A DNA stretch of 64,000 nucleotides from NCBI GenBank assembly GCA_005239165.1, contig RAPG01000006.1:62001-126000 (forward strand), in the 5' to 3' direction. The first letter of the stretch is position 1. The number at the start of each line of letters is the position of its first letter. The notes below the pieces were generated by a model, which had not been told where the DNA came from, did not search any database, and saw only the letters and a program-made list of their open reading frames with translations. The translations under genes were made by a program, and so were the position numbers. This DNA comes from Allopusillimonas ginsengisoli (lineage in GTDB: Bacteria; Pseudomonadota; Gammaproteobacteria; Burkholderiales; Burkholderiaceae_B). Shown one piece after another: positions 28,341 to 38,827 of the stretch.

Positions 28341-31118
28341 ATGCCTGAACCCATTATATTAGAGTCGGCGCTACGCTGGTCTGGTGCCCTGCGACGCAAA
28401 ACTGGAAACAATGCAGAGTTCCGCCAGTGGCTGACCGAACACGCCGATCTTCCGGTTACGCGCAAAACCATACAAGACTGGTTAGCTGAGCTCAAGCAGG
28501 CCGGCGACGAGATCGCCATGCCCCCCGATCAGGCGCGCCATATCTTGAGAAAACTGCGCGAACGCGTGTTTTTTACGCTGCTGGTGCGCGACATTAACGG
28601 ACAGGCGCCACTGCAAGAGGTAGTCACCGCGATGACGGTGCTGGCAGACCTTGCAATCGCCGAAGCCTATAAAAGCATCATGGCTACCCTGACCGACATA
28701 CATGGGGTTCCGACAGACCCTGAAACCGGGCTGCCGCAAGAAATGATTATCGTCGGCATGGGCAAGCTGGGAGGCCGCGAACTGAACGTGTCTTCCGACA
28801 TCGACCTCATCATGCTTTATGCCGAAGAAGGTGAAACCACCGGTCGGCGCAGAATCAGTCATCATGAATTCTATGGCAAGCTTACCCAGCGCATGATGCC
28901 CGTGCTTTCCGATATCGATGCCGACGGCCAGGTTTTCCGCAGCGACCTGCGCCTGCGTCCTGATGGCGATGCAGGGCCACTGGCCTGGAGCCTCGATGCA
29001 CTCGAGCATTACCTTGTGGTGCAGGGTCGGGAATGGGAGCGCTATGCCTGGCTCAAGGGCCGCGTCATCCCATGCAAAGCCTTTGCTGACAGCGATCAAG
29101 GGCCGCAGCGTGAGCAGTTTGAAACCTTGCGCCGTCCATTTGTGTACCGAAAATATTTTGATTTTGATGCTCTAGCGTCGCTGCGAGGCTTGCGCGAACG
29201 CATACGGCAAGACTGGCAGCGCCGCGCACTGGCTCGAACAGGTGTTGACACCATTCACAACATCAAGTTGGGCGAAGGCGGTATACGCGAGATTGAGTTT
29301 GTCGTGCAGCTCAATCAGCTAATTCGCGGGGGCCGCCAGCCGTCGTTGCAACAGCGTACGCTGATATCTGCATTACACAAACAAGACAAAGCCGGGGTGA
29401 TCGCCTCAGATGTCGCCGAACGGCTGGCCAGCGCCTATATGTTCTTGCGGCGCGTAGAGCATATGCTGCAGTACCGCGAAGATGAGCAAACACATTTATT
29501 GCCGCGCGACCCGGCGTTATGCGAGGATCTGGCCAGTGCCATGGGCATGACCAGAGCAGCCTTTGAGGATACGCTTGCTGCCCACCGCCAGTTTGTTTCT
29601 CAAACGTTTCGCGATGCGTTCCGAATCGCCGGCATGGGCGGCGACGACGACAGTAGCACTGAAGAAACACAGGCAGACTCTGACGACACCTGCACAAGCC
29701 TGGACGAAGTGGCACGCCAATGTCTGGGGGACGACGCTGACATTGTCTGCCAGCGCATGAATGCCTTGCTTGAGAGCCACCGGGTGCGTAGCCTGCCCGC
29801 CACCAGCCGCGAGCGCGTTGAGGCACTATTACCTGCCATCGCACGCGTGGCGGCCAAAACTGAGCGTCCGGCCATCGCCGCAGCCGCTCTGCTTGATCTG
29901 GTCGAACACATTTCACAGCGCAGCGCGTATCTTGCGCTGCTGGCAGAGTATCCAGAGACCCTGGCGCGCGTAGCCCGACTTGTCAGCGCCAGCCCTTGGG
30001 CGTCGCAGTACCTGCAGCGGCATCCTATTTTGCTTGACAGCCTCATCGAGTGGCACTCACTCATGCAGCCGCCAGACTTTCACGAAATCGCTACACAGCT
30101 ACGCAGCGAACTTGATGCCTGCGTATTGCCTGACGGCAAGCCCGATGTTGAACAACAGATGAACCTGATGCGCGACACGCAGCATCAAATCAGTTTTCAG
30201 CTTTTGGCACAGGATCTCGAAGGCGTGCTGACGGTTGAGCAACTGGCTGACCGGCTATCTGCGCTGGCCGACCTCATGCTCACGGAAACCATCTATCGTG
30301 TGTGGCCTCAGGTTTTGCCGCGTGACAGGCGCGAGAACCCGGGCACACCGCATTTTGCCATCATTGCCTATGGCAAGCTGGGCGGCATAGAGCTGGGCTA
30401 TGCTTCCGACCTCGATCTGGTGTTTCTGTACGACGACCCCAATGACGACGCCAGCGAGTTATATGCCAAGCTTGGACGACGCATGGCGTCTTGGCTTTCA
30501 ACCATGACTTCATCAGGCCGCCTGTATGAAATCGACTTAAGACTACGCCCCGATGGCGACGCGGGCCTTCTGGCCGTATCCATAGACGGGTTCGAAGAGT
30601 ATCAGACCCGGCATGCCTGGGCATGGGAGCATCAGGCCATTACGCGCGCGCGATTCGTGGCTGGCGACCCTGCAATTGGCGAACGTTTTGAAGCCGTGCG
30701 CCGACGAGTGCTATTACTGCCCCGCGATCTTGAAGGCCTCAAGAATGAAGTGCGCTCCATGAGGCAGAAAATCAGTGCCGGACACCCCAACCGCAGCAGT
30801 GACTTCGACATCAAGCACGACAGAGGCGGCATGGTCGATGTCGAATTCATTACACAGTACCTGGTCTTGTGCCATGCGCGCGAGTTTCCGGTGCTTCTCG
30901 ACAACCTGGGCAATATCGCACTGCTGGGCCTGGCCGCACGTGCCGGCCTGATATCCGTAGCGCTAGCCAGCGACGTGGCTGATGCTTACCGTGAGTTTCG
31001 AAAGCGCCAGCATGCCCTGCGTCTGCAGGGGGCTGAAAAGGCCCGTGTGCCCTCTGACCAGCTTGTCCGGGAGCGAGCGGCCGTGAGCAAACTTTGGAAT
31101 ACAGTGATTGGGGACTAA
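28341..31118 (+). CDS. glnE: Bifunctional glutamine synthetase adenylyltransferase/deadenylylase
   Basis: A 925-residue enzyme that adds AMP to, or removes it from, glutamine synthetase according to nitrogen status. Two nucleotidyltransferase domains are visible: [21 protein letters not shown] with [19 protein letters not shown] (about 150-240), and [22 protein letters not shown] with [17 protein letters not shown] (about 690-770). The deadenylylase motif order matches GlnE. ATG 28341 is chosen over the upstream ATG 28281 because the extra 20 residues are not protein-like and homologues start near this point. Confidence 0.96.
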   Translation: MPEPIILESALRWSGALRRKTGNNAEFRQWLTEHADLPVTRKTIQDWLAELKQAGDEIAMPPDQARHILRKLRERVFFTLLVRDINGQAPLQEVVTAMTVLADLAIAEAYKSIMATLTDIHGVPTDPETGLPQEMIIVGMGKLGGRELNVSSDIDLIMLYAEEGETTGRRRISHHEFYGKLTQRMMPVLSDIDADGQVFRSDLRLRPDGDAGPLAWSLDALEHYLVVQGREWERYAWLKGRVIPCKAFADSDQGPQREQFETLRRPFVYRKYFDFDALASLRGLRERIRQDWQRRALARTGVDTIHNIKLGEGGIREIEFVVQLNQLIRGGRQPSLQQRTLISALHKQDKAGVIASDVAERLASAYMFLRRVEHMLQYREDEQTHLLPRDPALCEDLASAMGMTRAAFEDTLAAHRQFVSQTFRDAFRIAGMGGDDDSSTEETQADSDDTCTSLDEVARQCLGDDADIVCQRMNALLESHRVRSLPATSRERVEALLPAIARVAAKTERPAIAAAALLDLVEHISQRSAYLALLAEYPETLARVARLVSASPWASQYLQRHPILLDSLIEWHSLMQPPDFHEIATQLRSELDACVLPDGKPDVEQQMNLMRDTQHQISFQLLAQDLEGVLTVEQLADRLSALADLMLTETIYRVWPQVLPRDRRENPGTPHFAIIAYGKLGGIELGYASDLDLVFLYDDPNDDASELYAKLGRRMASWLSTMTSSGRLYEIDLRLRPDGDAGLLAVSIDGFEEYQTRHAWAWEHQAITRARFVAGDPAIGERFEAVRRRVLLLPRDLEGLKNEVRSMRQKISAGHPNRSSDFDIKHDRGGMVDVEFITQYLVLCHAREFPVLLDNLGNIALLGLAARAGLISVALASDVADAYREFRKRQHALRLQGAEKARVPSDQLVRERAAVSKLWNTVIGD

Positions 31119-31169
31119 AATCAGGCTATTAGCCATAATTACTAAGCGTCTCTGACGCCTGATGACATC

Positions 31170-31835
31170 ATGACCGAATTACAACGCCCCCAGCTCGTCC
31201 TGCCTGAAAACCGCAAAAAGGTGCTGCTGCATTCGTGCTGCGCGCCGTGTTCCGGCGAAGTCATGGAAGCCATAACGGCGTCCGGCATTGACTATGCCAT
31301 TTACTTCTATAACCCCAACATTCACCCAGACCGCGAATACGAAATCCGTAAAAACGAAAACATACGTTTCGCCGAAAAGCATAATATTCCTTTTATCGAT
31401 GCCGACTACGACCGCGACAACTGGTTCGAGAGGGTCAAAGGCCTCGAAAACGAGCCTGAGCGCGGAGAACGCTGCACGGTCTGTTTCGACATGCGCTTTG
31501 AGCGCACCGCGCTATATGCCTATGAAAATGGCTATGACACCATTTCCAGCTCATTGGGCATTTCGCGCTGGAAAGACATGAACCAGATCAACGGCAGCGG
31601 CGAACGCGCCGCAGCACGCTACCCTGGCTTAATTTACTGGACCTACAACTGGCGCAAAGGCGGTGGTTCGGCGCGCATGATTGAAATCAGCAAGCGCGAA
31701 GAGTTTTACCAGCAAGAATACTGCGGCTGCGTCTACTCGCTGCGCGATACAAACCGCTACCGCAGATCACAGGGCCGCGAACGCATCAAGATCGGCGTCA
31801 AATACTACGGCAAGGAAGACAGCGGCGAGGCTTGA
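31170..31835 (+). CDS. queH: Epoxyqueuosine reductase QueH
   Basis: A 221-residue enzyme for the last step of queuosine synthesis in tRNA (epoxyqueuosine to queuosine). It is the non-cobalamin replacement of QueG. The Cys pairs that bind the iron-sulphur cluster and metal are [12 protein letters not shown] (Cys23, 24, 27), [14 protein letters not shown] and [10 protein letters not shown]. Conserved NPNIHP and [11 protein letters not shown] are also present. It follows glnE by 51 bases. The NADPH-dependent step enzyme queF is found at 44126. Confidence 0.95.
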   Translation: MTELQRPQLVLPENRKKVLLHSCCAPCSGEVMEAITASGIDYAIYFYNPNIHPDREYEIRKNENIRFAEKHNIPFIDADYDRDNWFERVKGLENEPERGERCTVCFDMRFERTALYAYENGYDTISSSLGISRWKDMNQINGSGERAAARYPGLIYWTYNWRKGGGSARMIEISKREEFYQQEYCGCVYSLRDTNRYRRSQGRERIKIGVKYYGKEDSGEA

Positions 31836-31866
31836 CCTGCGCATGTTGCTGCCGCATGAAAAACCA

Positions 31867-31904
31867 AGGCCTGGCGAGCGTCGATACACTTGCCAGGCCT
31901 TTTT
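31867..31904. terminator. Bidirectional intrinsic terminator queH/clpB
   Basis: A 9-bp perfect stem AGGCCTGGC (31867-31875) with GCCAGGCCT (31892-31900). TTTTT follows on the + strand, and on the minus strand the stem is followed by TGGTTTTT. It sits between the convergent ends of queH and clpB and can serve both. Confidence 0.8.
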
Positions 31905-31930
31905 GCCTTTTATTTTCGTGCCTTAGCGTT

Positions 31931-34525
31931 TTACTGCAAGGTACGTTCAAACACGAATTCATCGTTGACCCAGTCAACCGGCACCACATCATTGGGGCCA
32001 AACTTGCCTTCAAGCATTAGTCTGGCAACCGGATTCTCAATGTACTGCTGAATTGCACGCTTGAGCGGACGCGCGCCAAACACAGGATCAAAGCCTGCCA
32101 GCGCAAGCTGAGCGACCGCCGCGTCAGTCACCTCCAGGCGCATTTCTTTGTCGGCAAGCCGCTGCCCCAGACGTTCAAGCTGTATCCGGGCGATGGATTC
32201 AATGTGTCTGGCTTCCAGGCCATGGAATACCACCACCTCATCGATGCGGTTCAGAAATTCAGGCCGGAACGATTGCTTAAGTTCGCCCCAAATGACTTCT
32301 TTGATCACATCATAAGGCTGACCCGTCATGCTCTGGATGTGATGTGAACCCAGGTTGGAGGTCATGATGATGACGGTGTTGCGAAAATCAACGGTACGAC
32401 CCTGCCCATCTGTCAGGCGACCGTCATCAAGCACTTGCAGCAGCACGTTAAATACATCAGGATGGGCTTTTTCAACCTCATCCAACAAGATGACGCTGTA
32501 AGGCTTGCGACGCACCGCCTCAGTGAGATAGCCGCCCTCTTCGTACCCGACATACCCCGGAGGCGCACCGATCAGCCGTGCAACCGAGTGCTTTTCCATG
32601 AACTCACTCATGTCGATACGAATGAGATGGTCTTCTGAGTCAAACAGAAAACTTGCCAAAGCCTTGGTAAGCTCGGTTTTACCCACGCCAGTGGGCCCCA
32701 GAAACAAAAATGAACCATAAGGGCGCGAAGGGTCAGACAGGCCCGCACGCGACCGACGAATTGCATCTGACACCAGCATGACAGCCTCATCCTGACCGAC
32801 CACGCGCTTATGCAGGTAGCTTTCCATTTGCAGCAGCTTTTCACGCTCACCCTGCATCATTTTAGATACGGGGATACCAGTGGCGCGGGACACCACCTCG
32901 GCGATCTCTTCGGCTCCAACCTCTGTGCGCAACAAGCGCGGCTTGTCGCCCTGGTCTGGCACCTGCTTGCCTACTTCTGCCGTCTTCAGGCGAGCCTCAA
33001 GCTCGGGAAGAGTGCTGTACTGTAGCTCGGCCAGTTTGTCGTACTGGCCTTTGCGCTGCAGTTCGCCCATTTCAGCACGTACGCGCTCGATTTCTTCTTT
33101 GATTGCCTGCGAGCCCTGAACAGCGGCCTTCTCGGCTTTCCAGACCTCTTCGTAATCGTTGTACTCGCGCTGCAAATCGACGAGCTCATCTTCGATGGCT
33201 TTCAGACGTCGGCGTGAAGCGTCATCGCTATCTTTGTTGACGGCCTCACGCTCGATTTTCAGTTGAATGATGCGACGGTCGAGTCTGTCCATGACTTCGG
33301 GCTTGGAATCGATCTCCATGCGAATGCGCGCCGCCGCCTCGTCGATGAGGTCAATGGCCTTGTCGGGAAGAAAGCGGTCAGTGATGTAGCGATGTGACAG
33401 CTCGGCAGCAGCCACAATGGCAGGGTCAGTAATTGCAACGCCGTGATGCAGCTCATAGCGCTCTTGCAGACCGCGCAAAATGGCAATAGTGGACTCGACA
33501 TCTGGTTCGTTGACCAGCACCTTCTGGAATCGACGCTCAAGCGCAGCGTCTTTCTCGATGTACTGACGATACTCGTTGAGTGTGGTGGCTCCGATGCAGT
33601 GCAGCTCGCCGCGTGAAAGCGCAGGCTTGAGCATGTTTCCGGCATCCATGGCGCCCTCGGCTTTACCCGCCCCCACCATGGTGTGCATTTCGTCGATGAA
33701 AACAATGGTGCGCCCTTCGTCTTGCGACAGTTCTTTGAGCACAGATTTGAGGCGTTCTTCGAATTCGCCCCTATATTTGGCACCAGCGAGCAGCGACGCC
33801 AGATCGAGCGACAGCAGCCGCTTGCCCTTGAGGGTTTCAGGCACCTCATTGTTGACGATGCGCTGAGCCAGGCCTTCGACAATGGCCGTTTTGCCCACAC
33901 CGGGCTCACCAATGAGCACCGGGTTGTTCTTGGTACGACGTTGCAGTATCTGGATGGTGCGGCGGATTTCGTCATCGCGCCCAATGACGGGGTCAAGCTT
34001 GCCCAGACGGGCAAGCTCTGTCATGTCAGTGGTGTATTTGGCCAACGCCTCCCGGTTAGAGTCGCCTTCTGCATCAGACACCGAGGCACCGCCACGAACG
34101 GCATCAATCGCCGCCTCAAGCGCTTTGCGCTGCAGGCCCGCCTCGCGAACGATACGGCCGGTTTCGCCCTTGTCGTCAGCCACGGCGAGCAGGAAAAGTT
34201 CGCTGGCAATATAGGTGTCACCGCGGCTGGCTGCTTCTTTTTCAGTGCGGGCCAGGGCTGCCTGGAGGTCACGGCTGATCTGGATATTGCCTTCGGCTCC
34301 CTGCACTTGCGGAAGCCCGTCGATCTGGGCATTGAGCGCAGAGCTAAGGCGCGTAACCGACACGCCGGCACGTGCAAGCAAGCTGCCAGTGCCACTGTCG
34401 GTATCGGAAAGCAGTGCGCTGAGTACATGCGCCGGCTCAATATATGGATTATCGCGCCTTACGGCCAGGCTTTGTGCGTCGGCAATCGCCTGCTGAAACT
34501 TAGTGGTGAATTTATCGAATCGCAT
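31931..34525 (-). CDS. clpB: ClpB disaggregase
   Basis: An 864-residue Hsp100 chaperone that resolves aggregates with DnaK. It contains the N-terminal Clp repeat domain ([18 protein letters not shown]), NBD1 with [19 protein letters not shown], the long middle coiled-coil domain about residues 410-530, and NBD2 with [16 protein letters not shown]. It lacks an IGF loop, as expected for a ClpB. ATG 34525 gives the canonical N-terminus; the frame upstream to 34573 overlaps the likely promoter. A sigma-32-type promoter precedes it. Confidence 0.97.
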   Translation of the reverse strand: MRFDKFTTKFQQAIADAQSLAVRRDNPYIEPAHVLSALLSDTDSGTGSLLARAGVSVTRLSSALNAQIDGLPQVQGAEGNIQISRDLQAALARTEKEAASRGDTYIASELFLLAVADDKGETGRIVREAGLQRKALEAAIDAVRGGASVSDAEGDSNREALAKYTTDMTELARLGKLDPVIGRDDEIRRTIQILQRRTKNNPVLIGEPGVGKTAIVEGLAQRIVNNEVPETLKGKRLLSLDLASLLAGAKYRGEFEERLKSVLKELSQDEGRTIVFIDEMHTMVGAGKAEGAMDAGNMLKPALSRGELHCIGATTLNEYRQYIEKDAALERRFQKVLVNEPDVESTIAILRGLQERYELHHGVAITDPAIVAAAELSHRYITDRFLPDKAIDLIDEAAARIRMEIDSKPEVMDRLDRRIIQLKIEREAVNKDSDDASRRRLKAIEDELVDLQREYNDYEEVWKAEKAAVQGSQAIKEEIERVRAEMGELQRKGQYDKLAELQYSTLPELEARLKTAEVGKQVPDQGDKPRLLRTEVGAEEIAEVVSRATGIPVSKMMQGEREKLLQMESYLHKRVVGQDEAVMLVSDAIRRSRAGLSDPSRPYGSFLFLGPTGVGKTELTKALASFLFDSEDHLIRIDMSEFMEKHSVARLIGAPPGYVGYEEGGYLTEAVRRKPYSVILLDEVEKAHPDVFNVLLQVLDDGRLTDGQGRTVDFRNTVIIMTSNLGSHHIQSMTGQPYDVIKEVIWGELKQSFRPEFLNRIDEVVVFHGLEARHIESIARIQLERLGQRLADKEMRLEVTDAAVAQLALAGFDPVFGARPLKRAIQQYIENPVARLMLEGKFGPNDVVPVDWVNDEFVFERTLQ

Positions 34526-34572
34526 AAGTTTTTCACATCGAAATAAGTAGAGGCCAGAGGCCAGGATAATCA

Positions 34573-34602
34573 ATATGTGTGGCCAAAATGCAGGATTTCA
34601 AG
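34573..34602 (-). promoter_or_regulatory. Sigma-32-like heat-shock promoter of clpB
   Basis: On the minus strand CTTGAA (34602-34597) and ACACATAT (34580-34573) are separated by 16 bases. This resembles the RpoH pattern CTTGAAA-N13-17-CCCCATNT, and clpB is a classic RpoH target. The -10 element deviates at two positions. It leaves a leader of about 40 bases. Confidence 0.55.
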
Positions 34603-34658
34603 CCCATTGTGGTTAAAAACCCTTGTTTTCGCGACATCGTGTCACCTGTCTCGTATAC

Positions 34659-34672
34659 TTGATCTATCTCAA
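34659..34672. promoter_or_regulatory. FNR box 1 upstream of fnr
   Basis: TTGATCTATCTCAA matches the FNR consensus TTGAT-N4-ATCAA at nine of ten defined positions. Its centre is 17 bases from box 2. It lies about 117 bases before the fnr ATG and 60 bases beyond the clpB promoter. Confidence 0.65.
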
Positions 34673-34675
34673 TTA

Positions 34676-34714
34676 TTGAACGCAATCAAACAAGTGTTTG
34701 AAAACGCCTACAAT
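34676..34714 (+). promoter_or_regulatory. FNR box 2 and -10 element of the fnr promoter
   Basis: TTGAACGCAATCAA (34676-34689) matches the FNR consensus at nine of ten positions. A good -10, TACAAT, lies at 34709-34714, which places the box centre close to -40 from a start near 34721. This is class II-like geometry, compatible with autoregulation. A small GTACC/GGTAC hairpin (34722-34744) begins at that point in the leader. Confidence 0.6.
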
Positions 34715-34788
34715 AGCCCATGTACCACCGCAATAGCGCGGTACTGACAGGCTAACCTCACCGTTGGCTGTCCACCAAGACGAGATTT

Positions 34789-35517
34789 ATGCCCAAAAGA
34801 TTTACCCTCACACCCGAAGCGATCCGTTGCTCAACCTGCATGCTCAGCGAGGTCTGTCTTCCTTTGGGCATGCCGCGTGACGAGGTTGCCCAGCTCGATG
34901 AGCTCGTACAGGAACGCATACGCATCCCGAAAGGCAAGGCATTGTTCCAGTTGGGTGACAAAGCCGAAGCGGTATACGGGCTGCGTTTCGGCTCGCTGAA
35001 GACGCAGCTTGAAGACGCTTCGGGTCACATGCAGATCACCGGTTTCCTGCTGCCAGGCGAAATCGTGGGTCTTGATGGCCTGCTTGATAACATGCATGTC
35101 TGTCAGGCGATTGCGCTTGAAGACAGCGAAGTATGCGTCATACCGCTAAACGACCTGGATACACTGGGGCAGCAGTTGCCGGCCTTGCAACCGCAATTTC
35201 GGCGCCTCATGAGCAAAGAGATCAACCGGTCACATCGCCTGGCCATGGCTTTGGGTGCCTTGCGGTCTGAGCAAAGGCTGGCAGCCTTTCTGGTCAATCT
35301 GTCGCAGCGGCTGGCGATACTGGGCTACTCGCCGGTTGAATTTATTTTACGCATGAGTCGCGAAGAAATCGGCAACTATCTGGGCCTCACTCTTGAAACC
35401 GTAAGCCGTCTTTTTTCCAGATTTGCGCGTGAAGGCCTGATCCGCGTACAGCAGCGTGAAGTGCATATACTCGACATGCGCACGCTGCAAGAACTGTCTG
35501 GCAACGACTGCGGCTAG
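34789..35517 (+). CDS. fnr: FNR-type oxygen-sensing transcription regulator
   Basis: A 242-residue Crp/Fnr regulator that senses oxygen through a 4Fe-4S cluster. The ligand Cys are Cys14, Cys17, Cys23 (RCSTCMLSEVC) and Cys116 (DSEVCVIP), in the FNR spacing; Cys105 is extra. Cyclic-nucleotide-like beta-barrel LPGEIVGLDGL follows, and the helix-turn-helix has LGLTLETVSRLFSRFAREGLI, whose E-xx-SR pattern is the FNR recognition signature for TTGAT half-sites. Such sites occur in its own upstream region and before the cco cluster that converges on it from the right. Confidence 0.96.
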   Translation: MPKRFTLTPEAIRCSTCMLSEVCLPLGMPRDEVAQLDELVQERIRIPKGKALFQLGDKAEAVYGLRFGSLKTQLEDASGHMQITGFLLPGEIVGLDGLLDNMHVCQAIALEDSEVCVIPLNDLDTLGQQLPALQPQFRRLMSKEINRSHRLAMALGALRSEQRLAAFLVNLSQRLAILGYSPVEFILRMSREEIGNYLGLTLETVSRLFSRFAREGLIRVQQREVHILDMRTLQELSGNDCG

Positions 35518-35575
35518 CAGCCTGCCGAAGCCCTGGGTCGCAGCAGGGCCATTACGCGCCGGCGCTACAACACCT

Positions 35576-35830
35576 TTAATCGTTGACCGGGTCGCCAAAC
35601 TCGTCAAGAATAATGCCGCGGGGCGCCATATGCAGCGTCAAGGCACTCGAGAGCGCTGACATCAACCAGAAAAGAAAAAAGCCGCCCGCATAAACCTGCT
35701 GACGGCTCGCGCTGATGTAGCCCAAAAATTCGATATCAAGCGGATCGACAAACGCGAAGACAGTGGCGCTGGTTGCCGCCCCTACCAAAAAAGATGGCCA
35801 TAAAATCCACATCCATGAACGTCGCCGCAT
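35576..35830 (-). CDS. Small two-helix membrane protein at the end of the cco cluster
   Basis: 84 residues with two predicted membrane segments (about 8-30, WILWPSFLVGAATSATVFAFV, and 46-67, VYAGGFFLFWLMSALSSALTL) and an acidic tail ending GIILDEFGDPVND. I do not recognise a named family. It is last in the leftward cbb3 oxidase cluster, 46 bases after ccoH, so a role linked to that oxidase is possible but unproven. A short overlapping frame at 35347-35607 looks spurious. Confidence 0.7.
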   Translation of the reverse strand: MRRRSWMWILWPSFLVGAATSATVFAFVDPLDIEFLGYISASRQQVYAGGFFLFWLMSALSSALTLHMAPRGIILDEFGDPVND

Positions 35831-35876
35831 AATACCTGATCTCCCATTGTGGTTATTGCTTTAACCGATTGTAGCG

Positions 35877-36206
35877 TCAACGGGCATCAACGGCAGGCCC
35901 TAGCTGTGGTGCTGCCGTCTTGCGCCCCGTTTCAGATCCGGCTGCGCCGGCGGCGTCTGTCCGCTCAACAACCAAACCACGTTTGACGCCACCATCGCGG
36001 ATAGCCACATCAGAAAAATTCTGCACGGCCAACACAATGGTAATGGCGCAACCAACAATGGCTAGCGCCGGGCCGGCCATGATGATCCAGGGCCATGGCT
36101 CCTTGTACCAAGGTCGGGGAGCAGGCGTACGGTCCACGCCCGTGTAAGGCTTTTTAATGCCTGCCTGATGCGTCAGGCCTGAGTGCTGCTGAGCTGCTTG
36201 GGACAT
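35877..36206 (-). CDS. ccoH: CcoH/FixH-like cbb3 oxidase assembly protein
   Basis: 109 residues with one membrane segment near 38-62 (PWPWIIMAGPALAIVGCAITIVLAV). This is preceded by the WYKEPWPW-type stretch characteristic of FixH/CcoH proteins and followed by a short, Ala/Gly-rich periplasmic tail. The tail is much shorter than in alphaproteobacterial FixH and lacks its usual folded domain, so the assignment leans on the N-terminal motif and position after ccoG. The start overlaps the end of ccoG by 34 bases. Confidence 0.7.
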   Translation of the reverse strand: MSQAAQQHSGLTHQAGIKKPYTGVDRTPAPRPWYKEPWPWIIMAGPALAIVGCAITIVLAVQNFSDVAIRDGGVKRGLVVERTDAAGAAGSETGRKTAAPQLGPAVDAR

Positions 36207-37723
36207 GGCAATACCCTCTGGTTAATTTGGTACAAAATAGCTGGATTTTCGACGACAACGGCTGTCTTGCCATTATCGTACTGGCCGGCCGACTTGATTT
36301 CGATGTTATGCAGACCCGGTGTGGCATTGCTGGCCGGCAGTCGTATCACAATAGGAACCAGTCGGTTTGAAGCGGCCGGAACGTCAACAACTGCGGTATT
36401 TTCGTCTGCCGTCGTCACCGACAGGCCCGGCAAACCATCGACACTAAGCGTCAGCGTGAGTGGCGATTCTGAGGTATTGATCAGTTGCAGACGGAAAACA
36501 TTCTCAATCACGCCGCCGGCCACTTCTCGGCCGAGCGCACCCCGGTCGCGGATGACATCCATGCGCAGAGTCGTACGCGTAGCCAAAGAAACCACGAAAC
36601 CAATGGCCACCAGCATCAAGATCGCAGAATATATAAGCACACGTGGCCGGAACAGCCGCTTGCGCGCCTGAGGTTGCGTCAGTCCATCGGTAATGGCCCT
36701 GCCCGAGGTATAACGAATCAAGCCTGGGGCGTAGTCCATTTTCTCCATAACTTGATCACAAGCGTCAACACAGGCACCACAGCCTATGCACATATATTGC
36801 AGGCCATCCCGGATATCGATACCCGTTGGGCAAACTTGCACACAGAGACTGCAGTCGACACAATCACCCATGCCTGCTTCTTTGTGGTCAATGCGGCGCG
36901 AGCGTCCGCCGCGGGGTTCGCCGCGGACGTGATCGTACGTAACCACAAACGTGTCGTCATCGACCATTACGCTCTGAAAGCGCGCATACGGGCACATGTA
37001 TTTACAGACGGCTTCACGCATAAAGCCCGCGTTGCCCCAGGTGGCGAATGAATAAAAGACCATCCAGAACCACTGCCAGGGCCCGAGTGTAAAGTGCAGC
37101 AAGCCCATGCCCAGCTCGCGAATCGGCGCAAAATAACCAATAAATGTGGAACCCGTCCACCACGCGATGGCTATCCAGATAATATGTTTGCTGGCCTTGA
37201 TGCGCAGCTTGCGCCAGCCCCATGGCGCCTCATCGAGACGAATACGTGCCAGTCGGTCGCCCTCAATACGGCGTTCGACCCACATAAAGACTTCGGTATA
37301 AACCGTCTGCGGACAGGCATAACCACAAAACAGACGCCCGGCCATGGCGGTAAACAGGAACAACGCAAACGCCGACAGAACCAGCAGCACTGCGAGGTAA
37401 ATAACGTCTTGAGGCCACAAGACCATGCCAAAAATATAGAACTTACGCGCCCCAAGATCGAACAATACCGCCTGGCGGCCATTGTATTGCAGCCACGGCA
37501 GGCCATAGAAAACCAATTGCGTGAGAAACACCATGACGATCCGCCAACGGGCAAATGTGCCCGTGACGGAACGCGGATGGATTTTTCCTCTGACATCGGC
37601 AAGCGCTTTCTCAACTTGCGGCGAGGCCCCCCCCGTTACCCGCTCGACGCGTGGCGGACGCCAGGCCGGCGTAGCTTCGGCACCTGCACTGGATTCTGCG
37701 GGCCGTACGGTGGGTTCACTCAT
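36173..37723 (-). CDS. ccoG: CcoG cytochrome cbb3 accessory protein (copper reductase)
   Basis: A 516-residue polytopic iron-sulphur membrane protein (RdxA/FixG family) that helps deliver copper to cbb3 oxidase. It contains FCGYACPQTVYTEVFMWVE near the third membrane segment. Two 4Fe-4S motifs, CVDCSLCVQVCP and CIGCGACVDACD, lie around residues 270-320. A C-terminal immunoglobulin-like FixG domain (RDRGALGREV and on) follows. The start lies 20 bases after the ccoP stop. Confidence 0.96.
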   Translation of the reverse strand: MSEPTVRPAESSAGAEATPAWRPPRVERVTGGASPQVEKALADVRGKIHPRSVTGTFARWRIVMVFLTQLVFYGLPWLQYNGRQAVLFDLGARKFYIFGMVLWPQDVIYLAVLLVLSAFALFLFTAMAGRLFCGYACPQTVYTEVFMWVERRIEGDRLARIRLDEAPWGWRKLRIKASKHIIWIAIAWWTGSTFIGYFAPIRELGMGLLHFTLGPWQWFWMVFYSFATWGNAGFMREAVCKYMCPYARFQSVMVDDDTFVVTYDHVRGEPRGGRSRRIDHKEAGMGDCVDCSLCVQVCPTGIDIRDGLQYMCIGCGACVDACDQVMEKMDYAPGLIRYTSGRAITDGLTQPQARKRLFRPRVLIYSAILMLVAIGFVVSLATRTTLRMDVIRDRGALGREVAGGVIENVFRLQLINTSESPLTLTLSVDGLPGLSVTTADENTAVVDVPAASNRLVPIVIRLPASNATPGLHNIEIKSAGQYDNGKTAVVVENPAILYQINQRVLPCPKQLSSTQA

Positions 37724-37743
37724 GCTGTTAAGCCTCTATGCGT

Positions 37744-38661
37744 TTACTTTGCCCCGGAAGCCGGATTGGACAGACCCCACACCCAACCTGCAAGCATGCG
37801 GATCTGATCTTCACTCAGAATCCCTTCTTGGGCCGGCATGATGTTTTCGCGTCCATTCAGTATGGTTTTCACAATGGACGCCTCTGAACTGCCGTACAAC
37901 CACGCGCTGTCTGTCAGATTGGGGGCACCTACCAACTGGTTGCCCTTGCCATCGATACCATGGCAGGCCACGCAAAACGTTTCAAAACCACGCTTGCCTG
38001 GTACCACCTTAAGCGAATCGGAGGCCAGGCCCGACAGTGATCGCACATATTGTGCGATGTCGGATGCTTCTGACGCGCTGATCTGTGCGGACCAAGGCGG
38101 CATAATGCCATGTCGTCCTTTGGTGATTGTCTGCACAATGGTTTCTGGCTCGCCGCCGTATAACCAGTCGCCATCGGTCAAGTTGGGAAAACTGCCGGCA
38201 CCACGTGCGTCTGAACCATGGCACTGTGCGCAGTTGTTCAGAAACAACCTTTGTCCGATTTTGCGGGCATCAGCATTATGCGCAATTTCGGTAAGCGGCA
38301 TTTCACGGTAAGTCGCGTACAGTGGCTCGATACGCTCCCTGAGCTCCTCCTGATGCTGCTTGACCTCTTTGGCAGCAGAAAAACCCAGCAAACCATCATA
38401 GCTACCCAAGCCAGGGTACAAAAAGAGAACACCCAGTGCTGCGACGCACAGACCTATGTAAAACACAGTCCACCAGCGCGGCACGGGCGTATTGAGTTCA
38501 GTCAGGGTACCGTCCCAGACATGCCCTGTATCCTCGACCTCTGGCACTTCACGCCCCAGCCAGGCTCGCTGTGTGTACAAAAGCCACAAACAGAAGGCAA
38601 TACCCCCAAGCGTAATGGCCGCAATGAACCAGCTCCAGAAGCTGCTCACAAATTCATTCAT
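37744..38661 (-). CDS. ccoP: cbb3 oxidase subunit III, dihaem cytochrome c
   Basis: 305 residues. Two N-terminal membrane segments (about 8-30 and 63-82) anchor two periplasmic c-type haem domains with motifs CAQCH (144-148) and CVACH (230-234). Axial Met candidates are in GIMPPW and NIMPAQEG. CcoP passes electrons from cytochrome c to CcoO. The start overlaps the ccoQ stop by eight bases. Confidence 0.97.
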   Translation of the reverse strand: MNEFVSSFWSWFIAAITLGGIAFCLWLLYTQRAWLGREVPEVEDTGHVWDGTLTELNTPVPRWWTVFYIGLCVAALGVLFLYPGLGSYDGLLGFSAAKEVKQHQEELRERIEPLYATYREMPLTEIAHNADARKIGQRLFLNNCAQCHGSDARGAGSFPNLTDGDWLYGGEPETIVQTITKGRHGIMPPWSAQISASEASDIAQYVRSLSGLASDSLKVVPGKRGFETFCVACHGIDGKGNQLVGAPNLTDSAWLYGSSEASIVKTILNGRENIMPAQEGILSEDQIRMLAGWVWGLSNPASGAK

Positions 38662-38827
38662 GATTCATCCCTTCTTTCTTATTCATCACGGGCTCGTCAG
38701 GCAATGCGAAGGGCAGCATTGCCGCTTCGCGATTCGCGTCAGCACGACCTCTCGAGAATGCCCACCATACGATCCCCAGGAAGGTGATCATGACGAGCAG
38801 CGTCGCGATTGCATTCAGGACAGCCAT
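38654..38827 (-). CDS. ccoQ: cbb3 oxidase small subunit CcoQ
   Basis: A 57-residue ORF between ccoO and ccoP. It begins MAVLNAIATLLVMITFLGIVWW, giving one membrane helix (about 3-23), then a short charged cytoplasmic tail with PFALPDEP. This is the standard CcoQ/FixQ form, a protein that stabilises CcoP in the complex. The ATG abuts the ccoO stop and the end overlaps the start of ccoP. Confidence 0.9.
   Translation of the reverse strand: MAVLNAIATLLVMITFLGIVWWAFSRGRADANREAAMLPFALPDEPVMNKKEGMNHE

Noticed and set aside
33683..34546. 287-residue + strand ORF opposite clpB
   Set aside because: Mirror frame of a well-conserved gene; such long antisense frames are common in GC-rich coding DNA.
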